Assembly (NCBI RefSeq): GCF_026745355.1
Contig: NC_079205.1
Location: 42,036,182-42,100,181 of the forward strand
DNA length: 64,000 bases
Reading direction: 5' to 3'
Origin: Beta vulgaris subsp. vulgaris
Taxonomy: Eukaryota; Streptophyta; Magnoliopsida; Caryophyllales; Amaranthaceae
Below, piece after piece: positions 22,871-34,990 of this stretch. The notes beneath the pieces were generated by a model. It ran no database searches and was not told where the DNA came from. It worked only from the letters and a program-made list of their open reading frames with translations. Numbering within the stretch: the stretch's first letter is position 1; each line of letters opens with the position of its first letter. The translations under genes and the position numbers were made by a program.

Positions 22871-23823
22871 AGATCTTTCCAATTAGCACAAAGATGGTCA
22901 TAACATCTCAAACATATCAATTTTCTTAATATGCTACAATTTTAACATTGTATGATCTGTTATAGTTCAAAAGCACGTTATAGTAGATATTTTCCTCTAT
23001 GGTACCTAACTCACAAGTTCTCTTTAATGTAAGATTACAGTTTTACCCAGAAGACATCTACTAGGTTGAGATGTTCACCCCTATATAAAGGAAGTTTTAC
23101 TCACCTCAACTTCCAACGTTCCATAACCAAGGTGTATATAATTTCAACTTTAAAATTTAAAAACCATCACAGGATCATTAGCTACACATATAAAATGAAA
23201 TCTTAGCTTATAATTAGTTATAATATACATTCAGGAAATTTGGTCATTCCTCCATGAGGAAATTCAGGAGAGGTAACTAGCTAGAAAGTACAAACACACG
23301 AAAACAACTTAAATGAAGGAAGTTTAGGTACAACGGCAAGAATTAAATTTGTTATTAGACTACTCAGAGGCCAGAGCAAAAAGGTACATAAAATATATGA
23401 ACCAGTGAAATAACTCACAACTACATGAAGAAAAGTAGGGCTACCTACCAAATCCAGCACTAACTTAATTGCAAACCAATAGTCTTCATCTTTCTCTACC
23501 AACTTAGTCAAAATTACCCCCCCTTTATGATATTAAATATGTAAGTTTTTTTCTCTTCATATTATATGGATGGGTCGATGTGAGTCAATTACCCCACCAA
23601 ATAATATTTTTCCTCTTCACCATTCATCCCTTACCCAACATTTATATTCTCTAGAACTCCCTTTATTCTCATCTTTATTTGTTTTGGTAGTACAACCCTA
23701 GTATTCCTAAATTTATTTCCCTCCACCCTTGTTCTCTCTTTCTATCTCTCTTCTAGCATAAACTAGAAAACATAGAATAGATACTACTATAACAAGAAGA
23801 AAGTAGGTAAAGGAGGGGAAAAC
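22871..23823 (+). promoter_or_regulatory. Upstream region of the MYB gene
   Basis: No coding sequence is seen. Candidate MYB-binding AC elements occur at 23004-23010 (ACCTAAC) and 23443-23449 (ACCTACC). Such sites are typical of phenylpropanoid gene promoters and would allow MYB-family feedback control; this is inference from sequence only. I could not place a convincing TATA box. The start codon context is AAAACATGGG. Confidence 0.3.
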
Positions 23824-25942
23824 ATGGGTAGATCCCCATGTTGTGAGAAAGAACATACAAACAAAGGTGCATGGACTAAAGAGGAAGATGATCGCCTCGT
23901 CAACTACATTAAATCTCATGGTGAAGGTTGCTGGAGGTCTCTTCCTAAAGCTGCAGGTAACTCATGCTATATGTTTCGCACTATAGAGTCACAAAGGATA
24001 ATATTTTATGTAGACGAGATCTGATCTCAAATACGTATTACCCTAAATGAGTACAAAACTTGAGTTAGTTGGGACTTTCATTCTACACATGCTCTATAAT
24101 AATACTCTTATTATATATTAGACCTCTTAATGAAGTTAGAAGCTAGAAAGAAAGTAAGAAATTCCCAAAAGAATTGGCTGAACTCAAATTTTTTCTTAAA
24201 AAGAAAAAGAAAGAAAAGGGGTTCTAGGTTGGGTATGGTTTATTAGGTAATGCTATTAAACAAAGTTTGAGTTCATAGATTAAAGATTCTAGCTTGTTTA
24301 CACAAAAAGGAGGGAGAGTCTGAACCAAAGGAGAATTAAATTGAAATGAATTTCTCTTCTATCTACATGAAATGTTATGTTAGATTCACATACCTTAGCT
24401 TACTCTATGAGAGTGTAATAGCTAGCAAATAATGACTTGTAAGCGTTTTTACTCTCTATTTATGAAGCTACACTAACACAACTACTTTTACGTGCACCTA
24501 CTTTCATGGAAAAATCAGCAAATATTATCCATTAATCAGTCACTAAATATAGCATGTAAATATTAAAAATACGACCAAAAAGTAGTATTAGCTACTTAGT
24601 TAGATCAGATCATCTTAAGTTTGCTCTTTAGTATAATTCTCATCTGCTTAATTAAGTTTTCAGTTATTTTATAAAGATACTAATAATTTGGCATTGTTTT
24701 TGACCCATTATTATTTCAGGCTTACAAAGATGTGGAAAGAGTTGTAGACTGAGATGGATAAACTACCTAAGACCTGATCTGAAAAGAGGCAATTTCACTG
24801 AAGAAGAAGATGAACTCATTATAAACCTCCATAGCTTGCTCGGGAACAAGTATGTCTTGCTTAATTTATTTAATGATATTTATCACATTAATTCCAAAAA
24901 AAGAAACAAATCTAATCCCATTAATTTCCTCCTACAATATTCAAAGAATACATCATACTCGATTTCTTACTTTTACATCAGGTGGAAAGAAAATAATAAA
25001 TGTCCTTCCTAAAAAATATGGTTTGTATATATTTGTAGGTTGGTCAAACACTATAATACAAATGATATTCAATAAGGGAAAAAAAGAATAGAAACTTATA
25101 AAAAGAAATCGCTAGAAGGAGGGGTCGAACCTCCGACCTTGTGGTTAACAGCCACACACTCTAACCAACTGAGCTATTCCAGCTTGCTTGTAATTATTAA
25201 TAATTTAATTTATTTCTCTCTTTACTAAAATTTCAGGTGGTCTCTTATCGCTGCCAAGTTACCAGGAAGAACGGATAATGAGATAAAGAACTATTGGAAC
25301 ACTCATATCAAAAGAAAGCTTCTTAGTCGTGGGATCGACCCGCAAACTCACCGTGTACTTAATTCAAGTACGACCATTGCTACTCCAACTGCCAACACTA
25401 TTGCTACGACGAAAATCGCCGTAAGCAATAATTATTACAATAACGATAATAAAGATAGTAATAATAATAATACTTTCCAATTGATCAACATACGAGGCTC
25501 AACGTTACATTTCGGCCTAGGATCAAATCTCGAGCACGAATTTTCAACAAGTACTAGAAGCACTGATGCTAAATTATATTGCACAACGTTTCCTACTATT
25601 AGAACGTCTAATATTAGTGAAGATCATTCTAATAGTAGCAGTGTTGTGACTGAGGAAGAAGGTTACAAAGAAATTAATCTTGAATTATCTATTAGCCTTC
25701 CAACGTCATCGAAGATTAATTCAGCTAATCATGAAATAATCATGAAGAATCAAGAACCACAAAAATACATGACGTACCAAGTTTTTGGTACTACTACAAG
25801 GGTCCCTGTCTTTACCAAAGGAGGAAGTGTATGCTTGTGTCACAATAATTTGGAATTTCAAAATAATGGTAGCCAGTGTAATTGTTATACGCCAATGACT
25901 ACTACTGCAGCAAAAGTATGTAATAGTGGTAAATTATTATAA
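23824..25942 (+). CDS. R2R3-MYB transcription factor, subgroup 4 (repressor) type
   Basis: Three exons: 23824-23956, 24720-24849 (130 bp, the usual length for R2R3-MYB exon 2) and 25237-25942. All have GT-AG borders and together give 322 residues. R2 carries W17, W37 and W57; R3 has F70, W89 and W108. After the DNA-binding domain comes the C1 motif [12 protein letters not shown] (117-128). An EAR-like repression motif [10 protein letters not shown] lies at 234-243. A zinc-finger-like CLC...CNC (C287, C289, C302, C304) follows. This set is characteristic of subgroup 4 MYBs (AtMYB4/3/7/32 relatives), nuclear proteins that repress phenylpropanoid or flavonoid genes. The bHLH-binding signature in R3 is altered: N80 replaces R/K, and K95 replaces R. 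The reading frame is intact. Which orthologue it is cannot be told here. Confidence 0.93.
25111..25183 (-). tRNA. tRNA-Asn (anticodon GTT)
   Basis: The minus strand folds into a full cloverleaf of 73 nt. The acceptor pairs GCTGGAA with TTCTAGC (one G-U pair). The D stem is GCTC/GAGT. The anticodon stem TGTGG/CCACA encloses CTGTTAA, with anticodon GTT. The T stem GGAGG/CCTCC encloses TTCGACC. Box A and box B consensus sequences are present. A pol III terminator (TTTCTTTTT) follows on the minus strand at about 25100-25108. There is no intron and no encoded CCA, as expected for a nuclear plant gene. It lies inside intron 2 of the MYB gene on the opposite strand. Confidence 0.95.
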
Positions 25943-26644
25943 TTTTTTTTTTTTTGGAGCAAACAATTATTATAAAGTTGCTTCATTAGTTTAGAAACAT
26001 TTTCGAGAATTATGAGAATGTGCTGGCTCAAGTACTACTACTACTCAAATCGAGTTGCAAAATCTATGGTAGCTAGGAAGCAATGTGATTTCCCCATGAA
26101 CATTATTTTGATGAATTATTAATACTGTTTTTTCTTTGGTGAAAATGATGTAGTAGTTGATATTGTAAATATAATGTTAAATCATTATTATTTGAGTTGA
26201 TCACCCAGTTTTTTATTTAGGGTTTAGAGAGACCACAAAAGTAAGATGAGAGTTGATCCCAATATCTCCTAGGATAGGGAGAGAACTTTGATCAACTAAG
26301 CTATCTCTTACTCTAATGAGTTGATCAACATGTTCTATGCTACTCGAACTAACTACCAAACTCATATAAGATGTATTCACGTATCTAAGTGGTAATTAGT
26401 GTTGAATATTTTATAAACGTTTTCTTACACTTATGTAGCCCACAAAAAAAGTTGTGATTAAAGTACACATACTAATTTTCAAGTTCTGGCGATATATGTG
26501 GAATTTCAAGTAACACAAGGTAAAGAGAAAAGAAGATCAAGGCATAACATGAACTGCATAGCCTATGTATAGTCCTAGTGTAACTTCAAATCAAAAAATT
26601 TCTTGCTGAAAAAAAAATCAAGGTAATTCTCTTCACAATTTCTT
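25943..26644. other. MYB 3' flank
   Basis: A T-rich 3' UTR follows the MYB stop, then AT-rich sequence. I see no gene or clear repeat before the copia gag at 26645. The 5' LTR expected for that copia relic could not be recognised here. Confidence 0.4.
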
Positions 26645-29467
26645 TTGAATCAAAGTAAAATGGCGCCTAGAAATTCACACGCAATTACAAATGAATCTCA
26701 ATCAAGTCTTGAAGTTACACAAGATCCTAGTACTGTCTATTTTCTGAGTTCATCAGATTTGAACACTACAAAATTAGTTCTTATTGTATTTTCTGGTTCC
26801 AGTTTTGCTGATTGGAAAAGATCTATGATAATAGCATTATCAGCTAGAAACAAACTGGGATTTGTTGATGGATCTTTATCAAAACCTATTGGAGATGCAA
26901 GTTTGTTAAGAATCTGGACTAGATGTAATGATCTGGTCATATCCTGGTTTCTTGCTTCACTAGATTAGACCATTGCTAGATCTATATTGTATTTTAAAAC
27001 AACAAGAGAGATTTGGCTCAATCTTGAAGAAAGTTTTGGAAAATTTTCTGCAACTGAACTATACAATTTGCATTAGCAATAGGAAGATGATGAAAACATC
27101 TCAGAGTTTTTTTTACAAGAATCAAGTCTCTATGGGACATAATTGATGGTCTTGATTCGATTCCTGCCTGTGTGTGCACTGGTTGCAGTTGCAATATAAC
27201 TAAACTCACCTGAAATCACAATAGAATACTCGGTTACTGAATTTTTTTTATGAAAGCTAGTTGTAAGTATGCATTGGTGAAAAGTACTATACTCATAATG
27301 AAACCATTACCAAACATAACTTAAGCTTATAGACTTCTTTGTCAAGAAGAAAGTCACAGAGGCATCAAAGACTCCACCAAAAACAACAGTGAGGTAGTAG
27401 CTTTTACAGCAAGGAAGTTTGATCAAAGACCTTATAAGTAGCAATAACAACACCAAGCTCCAAGAGTCGCTTTCAACACCAAGAATAATTCAGGCTATAA
27501 TTCTAGCAAGATTCTCACTGGGAACAAAAGATCTTCCATCTATTATTGTGATCATTGCAAGATGGAAGATCATTCTATGCACAAATGCTGGAAAATTCAT
27601 CGATATCCGGCCAGCCATAAGTTTGCTACGGCAAGAAGATAGCAGCAGCAGCTCATGGTGATATTGTTGATGATGAAAATAATGACATGATTCAAGCATC
27701 ATTCACTAAGGAGCAACATGTCAAACTCATGGAAGTTCCTAACCAACATACCACTACTGACCAAGATGAACATCAGGCTGGAGTTTCTACTTCTCTTGGT
27801 TTGGCAGCTACTGCTCAATTAGCAGGTACATTATGTTTAAACTCTATTTTGAATCAAAATTGGATCATTGGCAGTGGTGCCACTGATCATGAAGTATTTG
27901 GTAAGAACTATTTCATAACCATATACATGATGGAAGCAAGGTTCAGGTGGAACATGTTGGAAATATATAATTAGGTTCTTATTTAGAACTTTAAAATGTT
28001 TCACATCCTTTAGGTTTTCATTTTAATCTCATTTATATTCCAAAAATGTGTCAAGATGACTCTTGCACAATAAAATTCACTCATGATAAGTGTTTGGTTC
28101 AGGGCCCTTTGATGAACCAATACATGGTTCTTGGTGAGATGGAGCATGGCCTGTACAAATTATGTGAAGATGTTATTTCCTCTATAATTTCTACTACTGA
28201 TGAAGTTCATGATAGTGATGTTCCTGTATGGGTCCATTTCTAATATTTCTACTTGTTTTACTACTATAGAAAATACCAAATTGTGGTACCTTACGTTGGG
28301 TAACATATCTTTTAATAAAATCAATGGAATAGATCAGTCTATAGATATACATGGTTGTTTAGCTGAAAAATTTTGCCAAGCTTGTCCCCATTTTGGTCAT
28401 AACATGTTTCTTACAATTGTTGATGACTTTATAAGAGTCACATGGACTCATTTAATGAAATGCAAGTCTGATGCTGTTGCCTTGATGACTCAATTTTTAA
28501 ACTTTGTTATTACTCAGTTTCATACTCAAGTTCAAACTGCCAGAAGAGACAATGCCCCTGATCTTATAGAAGGAGATATGAAGTAGCTCTTTATTGACAA
28601 AGGTATTGAAAATCAAAAGAGTTATAGTGGCACTTGCTTGAAACAACATTGCAATCCAGAGTTCTTACAAAATATTGGGGTGATTGTATCTTGACAGCTA
28701 CCTATTTGATTAATAGGATGCAACTTAAAAGCATAAAAAATTTCACTCCCTTTGAAAACTCTTTAACTATAAACCTCTTCTAAAACACTTAAGAATATTT
28801 GGGCATTTGTGTAATGCCAACACCAAACATGTGAACAAAATCCTAAAGCTCACCCTTGTATCTTCCTTGGATATCCTCCTGGCATGCATAGAAAGCCCAC
28901 AAGCTTCTTGATCTTGTCACACACAAAATTCTCATATCTAGAGATGTTTTCTTTGAAAAACTCTTTCCTTTTCACTATTCTACAACCACAAACACCCCTT
29001 TTTTTCAAATATATCCTATGTGAATTTTCCTTCCTATAGTCACTGACCTTAGTGATATCAGTTCTATTCCGATTCATACTTTTCTTGACACATCTAATAC
29101 ATCATCATCTTCTCCAGTTTTTGAAATTTCTTCTCCTACTACTGCCTCGCTCCCATGTTCCTCTTCCAAGAAAGCCTACCAGAATTCTTAAGCCCACTCC
29201 ACATCTTACAGATTTTGTTTGCTCACATACTACTATCACTCACTGGTGCTGGTTTCATTCCAACAATCACCTTCACATTCTAAAGCTTTCATAGCCTCTT
29301 TATTGAACACTCTTGAGCCAATTAGTTATTCTGAAACTGCTCAAAATCCATTATGGACTGAAGCAATGGATAAAGATATTTCTGCATTAACAGAAAACAG
29401 GACATGGGCATTGTATCTCTTCCTTAAGGGAAGAAACCCATTGGTTGTAAATGTCTTACACGTGTTT
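26645..29467 (+). pseudogene. Old Ty1/copia element, gag to start of RT, heavily decayed
   Basis: The gag domain at 26660-26968 shows FADWKRSMIIALSARNKLGF and LRIWTRCNDLVISW, typical copia gag-like motifs, then a stop. Downstream pieces follow in shifting frames. The protease motif is WIIGSGATDH (27859-27890; the catalytic aspartate of DSGA is changed to G, so it is dead). Integrase pieces are at 28270-28586 (NTKLWYLTLGN, FLTIVDDF). The RT opening is at 29330-29467 (NPLWTEAMDKDISALTENRTW). Multiple stops and frameshifts show this is old. RT then breaks off into RPA-like sequence, and its C-terminal end reappears at 39212. Confidence 0.75.
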
Positions 29468-29713
29468 CAGTTCCTCTTTTTTATGGTATTTTCTGCTTCT
29501 TCATTTTGGGTTGGTTCACCAAGGAATTGACTTTCTATATGCGTGTCTTCACCACTGTCATCAAGCACATGGATTCCTTGGCTTCTCGTTTCGACAACTA
29601 TATGAGTTTTTGCAATCTGATGTCAGCATTTGGCCTTTCTTTTGCAATTATGAATATCATGTATGTGTTGAACTGTTAATCATCTACGACAATAAATTAA
29701 TTTATTTTTGCTG
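29468..29713 (-). pseudogene. Duplicate last exon of the RPA-like remnant (copy 1)
   Basis: This is homologous to 36174-36425 through the tandem duplication. The minus strand carries the acidic C-terminal tail segment with changes. The matching preceding exon (GKQFVFKVKLC) of this copy is on the other side of the young copia, at about 35925-35750, so the copia splits the duplicated exons. Confidence 0.5.
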
Positions 29714-29718
29714 GTTTA

Positions 29719-30469
29719 TGTTGGAACATTTATAGGGTAATGGGTTTGAAACTCATAAGGATATGTACTAGAAGAGGAGGAGGTCTAGTATGCAAAAGGC
29801 TAGAGTGCATCAAGTGGCAAAACGCATTGATAAACCAAGGGAGACAGAAGACTGGCCGCGAGTCGCGACAACCGTCGCGAGTCGCGACCAGTGGCCCGTC
29901 GCGAGTCGCGACAGGCGTCGCGGGTCGCGACCAGCGCCTCGCGACTCGCGAGCTTCTTCGCGAGTCGCGACGTGTTTCTGCCTTGGAATGCGAAAAGATG
30001 CCTTGACGGTTTTATGTCCGTTGTGATGTTATGGCCTCATTTTAATGACCTTTAAGGTCCTTAAATCAGCTGATTAAAGGCCTTTGATGGGTGATTAAAA
30101 TGGGGGTTATGGTTTAGCTACTCTAGTCAATGAAAGGTTTATGATTCCTATATAAACCTTGGGATTCCTATGAGTGAAGGGTTAGAAGAAAATCAGAATT
30201 TTCGATTCTATACTCTCTCAAATACTTCTTGCTTAGCTTTAGAGAAAACTTGCAATCTTCTCTTGAGTGTTCTCACAAACACAAAACACAAGTTCTTGTT
30301 GATTCACTTAGAAGATCATCTAAGTGGATTGTTTCTCTCCATTGTATCTCATTAGTTATTTCGTGTTAACCCGGTGATCCTAGAGGGGCGAAATTAAACT
30401 AATAGGAAAGCGTAGTTTCCGTGCCTTGGAGTGGATATCCGGTTCTCTCATTGATCACAAAGTCTAACA
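29719..30469 (+). repeat. 5' LTR of the young copia
   Basis: 751 bp. A CG-rich cluster of TCGCGAGTCGCGA-like units lies at 29855-29972 in an otherwise AT-rich LTR. A TATA box (CTATATAAACC) is at 30148-30158, so transcription should start near 30185. The segment 30391-30405 is a perfect complement of the sequence just after the LTR (30472-30486). Confidence 0.95.
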
Positions 30470-30471
30470 AT

Positions 30472-30486
30472 CTATTAGTTTAATTT
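30472..30486 (+). promoter_or_regulatory. Putative primer-binding position, complementary to the element's own LTR
   Basis: The 15 bases CTATTAGTTTAATTT start two bases after the LTR end, where a tRNA primer-binding site is expected. They do not resemble the initiator-Met site (TGGTATCAGAGC) common in plant copia elements. They are exactly complementary to 30391-30405 within the same LTR. Confidence 0.5.
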
Positions 30487-30506
30487 CTTTTCTTTTCTTT
30501 TCGGAT

Positions 30507-33500
30507 ATGGCTCAATCACTCAAGGACATGACTATGAACTTCCAAAAGTTGGATAAGTTTGAGGGGGTGGGCTATCGGAGGTGGCAAAAGAAGATGCACT
30601 TCTTGTTGACCGCCTTGAATGTGGTGTATGTGTTATCAACTCCTATGCCACCACTCCCGGAAGATGGAGAGGAAGAGCCTCTTGAGACTACTAGGAAGAG
30701 GATCAAGTGGGAGAATGATGACTACATTTGTCGTGGTCATATTCTCAACTCTCTCACCGACCCGTTGTTTGATCTCTACCAAAATGTGGAGAGGCAAAGG
30801 AACTTTGGGACGCTCTTGAGGCCAAGTACATTTCGGAAGATGCTTCAAGTAAGAAATTCCTTGTTAGTAATTTTAATTCTTTTAAAATGACTAATGATCG
30901 GCCTATTATGGAGCAATTCCATGAGGTTCATCATATTTTGAACCAAATAAGATCACATGGTATGGTGATGGATGAGGCAATTGCGGTTGCCTCAATCATT
31001 GACAAATTACCAAATTCTTGGAAAGATACAAAACATCTTTTAAAACATAAAAAGGAAGACATGTCCATGGAGCAATTAGGAACTCATCTTCGTATTGAAG
31101 AGGGGATCCGGGCTCAAGATGGGGTTAAGGATACTACTCCTAGTATTCCTAAATCTACCGTTAATTTGGTAGAGGTTGGTGGGTCTAGTAAGACCAAGAA
31201 ATCCAACAACAACAACAACAACAACATAACAAAAACAATGTTGCAAACAAGAAGAGGAAGACCCTCTCTTGTTGGATATGCAATGGTCCTCATCTTAAGA
31301 GGGATTGTCCTTCTAACAACAAGAAGAAGACAAAGAACACACAACCTAGTGTTGTTCAAAACCAAGGTAACAATGCACATGTTAATGTAATTGAAGAAAT
31401 GCATTTTGTTGCTATGATTTCTGAAATTATGTGTGTGCAGGTTGATGATTCTTGGTGGATAGATTCGGGAGCCTCTAGACATGTGTGCAATAACAAGGAT
31501 TTCTTCAAGTCTTTGAAAGATTTGGATGATGGTCCAATCTTGTATATGGGGAATGATTCTACGGTAAAGGCTAGAGGCATAGGCCAAGTAGAATTGTTGT
31601 TAACCTCGGGAAAGACTTTAACTCTCCGGGATGTTGTGTATGTACCGGAAGTTAGGAAGAATCTGTGTCAGGAGGTTCTTGAATAAGTATGGTTTTAAAG
31701 TTGTTTTTGAGTCGGATAAATTTGTACTTTCCAAGGGTGGTATTTTTGTTGGACAAGGTTTCTTTTGTAATGGAATGTTTAAATTTAGTATTGATAATAA
31801 AATTGGTACTAGTTCTATTTACATGCTTGATGTTTCTTCTCTATGGCACAATCGTTTATGTCATGTGAATTATCGTAGATTATATGACATGTCTAAAATG
31901 GGGTTAATACCTCCTTTCGATTTAAAGTTAGAGAAGTGTAACACTTGTGTGCTAAATAAAATTACAAAAAATCCTTATCCTAGTGTGACTAGACAAACGG
32001 TATTGCTTGAATTGGTGCATAGTGACTTGTGTGACTTTCATAGTTCACCTTCTTTAGGAAATAAGAAATATGTTGTAACTTTTATTGATGATTTTTCAAG
32101 GTTTTGTTACATTATTTATTATTTACTAAAGATGAAGCACTAGAAAAGTTTAAGACCTTTAAAATCGAAGTGGAACTCCAACTTAATCAAAAGATTAAAA
32201 GACTTCGAACGGATAGGGGTGGTGAATATTATAATCCAAGTTATTTTAGTTCCATTGGTGTAATTCATGAAACAACCGCCCCATACTCACCTCAAAGTAA
32301 TGGTATAGCGGAAAGGAAAAATAGGGTCCTAAAAGAAATGGTTAACACTATGCTTTCTAATTCGGGTCTTAATGACGGTTTTTGGGGTGATGCAATTTTA
32401 ACTGCATGTTACATTTTAAATCGAGTTCCTAATAAAAGGAATAAGACTACCCCTTATGAACTTTGGTGTAATAAAAAGCCTAATCTCAATTACCTTAAGG
32501 TATGGGGTTGTAGGGCAATTGTCAAATTGACGGAACCTAAAAGGAAAACTTTAGGTGAAAAAGGAATTGATTGCATTTTTATAGGCTATGCGGTACATAG
32601 CAAAGCCTATAGGTTTTATGTCATTGAGCCCAATGACTTTGTCTCTATTCACTCCGTGATAGAGTCAAGGGATGCAATATTTGATGAGACTAGATTCTCA
32701 TCGATTCCAGACCAAAGGACATGATACCTAGTACTAGTTCCAATGTTGTAGATGACATTGCAAATGATCATGATACTACAACACCGGAAATTAGGAAAAG
32801 TAAACGAATTAGAAAAGAGAAATCTTTTGGACCGGATTTTCAACTATATTTAGTTGAAGGGTCAAGGGAGTCAATTTCGACTCAAATTTCATATTGTTAC
32901 AATATGGAGGAGGATCCTAGGTCCTTTGATGAGGCTATGAAGTCTCATGATTCTGCTTTCTGGAAAGAGGCAGTGAATGATGAAATGGATTCTATAATGG
33001 GTAATCACACTTGGATTTTAGCTAATTTACCTCCCGGTTGCAAACCCCTAGGTTGTAAATGGATTTTTGTAAGGAAAAAGAAAATCGATGGAACCATACT
33101 AAAACATAAGGCCCGGTTAGTGGTCCAAGGTTTTAGGCAAAGATATGGTATCGATTACTTTGATACTTATGCTCCAGTAGCTAGAATAGCTACTATTAGA
33201 CTATTGATAGCATTAGCTGCGATTCATGGTCTAGTAATTCACCAAATGGATGTAAAAACTGCTTTTCTTAATGGTGAATTGGAGGAGGAAGTGTACATGA
33301 ATCAACCTGAAGGGTTTGTGGTTAAAGGTCAAGAAACTAAAGTTTGTAAATATGGTTAGATCTTTGTATGGTCTTAAACAAGCACCTAAGCAATGGCATC
33401 AAAAATTTGATGAAGTTGTGTTGTCTAGTGGGTTCAAAATAAATCAGTCCGATAAGTGTGTATATAGCAAATTTGATAATAACGGTAAAGGAGTTATAAT

Positions 33501-34484
33501 TTGCTTATATGTTGATGATATGCTTATTTTTGGGACTGATTTGGAACAAGTGGAAAAGACCAAAGTCTTCCTTTCCTCTAGCTTCTCCATGAAAGATTTG
33601 GGTGAAGCGGATGTTATTCTAGGTATTAGAATAATAAGAGGGAAAGGGTCGTTTTCTTTATCACAATCTCATTATATTGAGAAAGTGGTCAAGAGGTATA
33701 ATGAGTCAAATTCGACTCATTTTGCTACTCCTATGGATCCTAGTATTCACTTGGTTCCGAGTAGTGGTACTCCAATTTCACAATTGGAGTATGCAAGCTT
33801 AATTGGAAGCTTGATGTATGCTATGACTAGCACTCGGCCGGATATAGCCTTTGCTATTGGCAAGCTCAGTAGGTATACTAGTAATCCTAGTATGTTGCAT
33901 TGGCAAGCATTGAGAAGAGTGTTAAGGTACTTGAATAAGACCTTGGATTATGTCATAACATACAAAGAGAACCTTCTATCTTAGAAGGTTACTCGGATGC
34001 TAGTTGGATTTCGAATAAGGAAGATTATTCATCCACTAGTGGTTGGGTGTTTCTTCTTGGAGGAGGTGCCATTTCATGGGCTTCCAAGAAGCAAACATGT
34101 ATAACGGATTCCACTATGGCATCGGAATTCATTGCTTTGGCTTCTTGTTGCCAAGAAGCGGAATGGCTAAGGAATGTGTTGAGTGAGGTGGACTTATGGG
34201 TGAAACCAATGTCACCTCTTGCTATCCATTGTGATAGTGCATCAACCATAGCTAAAGCATATAGTGAAGTCTACAATGGCAAGTCAAGGCACATTGGAGT
34301 TAGACATAGCTATGTGCGGGAAATGATAAGGAATAGTTGTATAACTATTAATTTTGTTCGGTCTAGTTTGAACTTGGCGGATACGTTTACAAAACCGTTG
34401 TCAAGGGAACTAGTGAACAAAATGAACAAAGGGATGGGTCTTAAGCCTATTGATCAACCTATGGTGAAGGAAAACTCTATTTGA
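30507..34484 (+). pseudogene. gag-pol of the young copia, broken by single-base indels
   Basis: Starts at ATG 30507 (MAQSLKDMTMNFQ) and ends at TGA 34482-34484. Gag runs to about 31390, with a zinc knuckle CWICNGPHLKRDC (31270-31308). The protease has WWIDSGASRH (about 31453-31482) with its catalytic aspartate. Integrase has the H-H-C-C finger (LWHNRLCHVN ... CNTC, about 31843-31960), the HSDLCDF and FIDDFSR region, and SNGIAERKNR. RT has the YVDDM catalytic motif (33508-33522). RNase H ends with CDSASTIAKAYSEVYNGKSR and LADTFTKPLS. The frame shifts near 30805, 31230, 31665-31672, 32118, 32712, 33351 and 33970. Nearly all are one-base changes next to short homopolymers, and I noticed no nonsense substitution. 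All key catalytic motifs are present. The breaks may be real or may be assembly errors. Confidence 0.9.
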
Positions 34485-34980
34485 TGTCTAATACAACGTT
34501 AGATCTCAAATTCAAGGAGGATAGTACTTCTCTAAGAGGTTGGGAGCACTTGTTTAATACATCCCGAGGTTAGTGCTTGTTGCTACAATGAAAAGAGGTT
34601 GAATTTTATTCTTAATAAATCTTTGATAAGGTGCTCAATTGTAGGAGCATGTCCGGAAAGATTTACCTATGTAAGCTAGAAGTTTGGCCGCTTCATCAAG
34701 TTAAGGCTTGACTTGGAATGCTTATGAATGGATATGGACACCAAGGCTTCATAGGTGTCGGAGGTTTTAAGAACCTAGTTTATGTTTGTGTGTATTAGTA
34801 ACTTCAATAATTTGTAATGGTTATATGATTCAAAGCTTTGTCTATCATTATGATCTAAATTATTGTAAAGATTACTTTTACTAAATGGAAATTCAATCGT
34901 TAGATATTTCCATGATGCATGAACATGTGTGTTTGCGATTTATAGCAAGTTGAAAACTTTTCAACATTACCCTATAAATG

Positions 34981-34989
34981 GGAGGAGGA
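34981..34989 (+). promoter_or_regulatory. Polypurine tract of the young copia
   Basis: GGAGGAGGA immediately precedes TTGTTGGAAC at the 3' LTR start. It lies in the loop of a perfect 16 bp inverted repeat (34965-34980 with 34999-35014). Confidence 0.85.
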
Positions 34990-34990
34990 T

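Noticed and set aside
25120..25140. Plastid or mitochondrial origin of the tRNA-Asn
   Set aside because: No organellar flanking sequence is seen, box A/B and a pol III terminator are present, and the sequence looks like the nuclear plant form.
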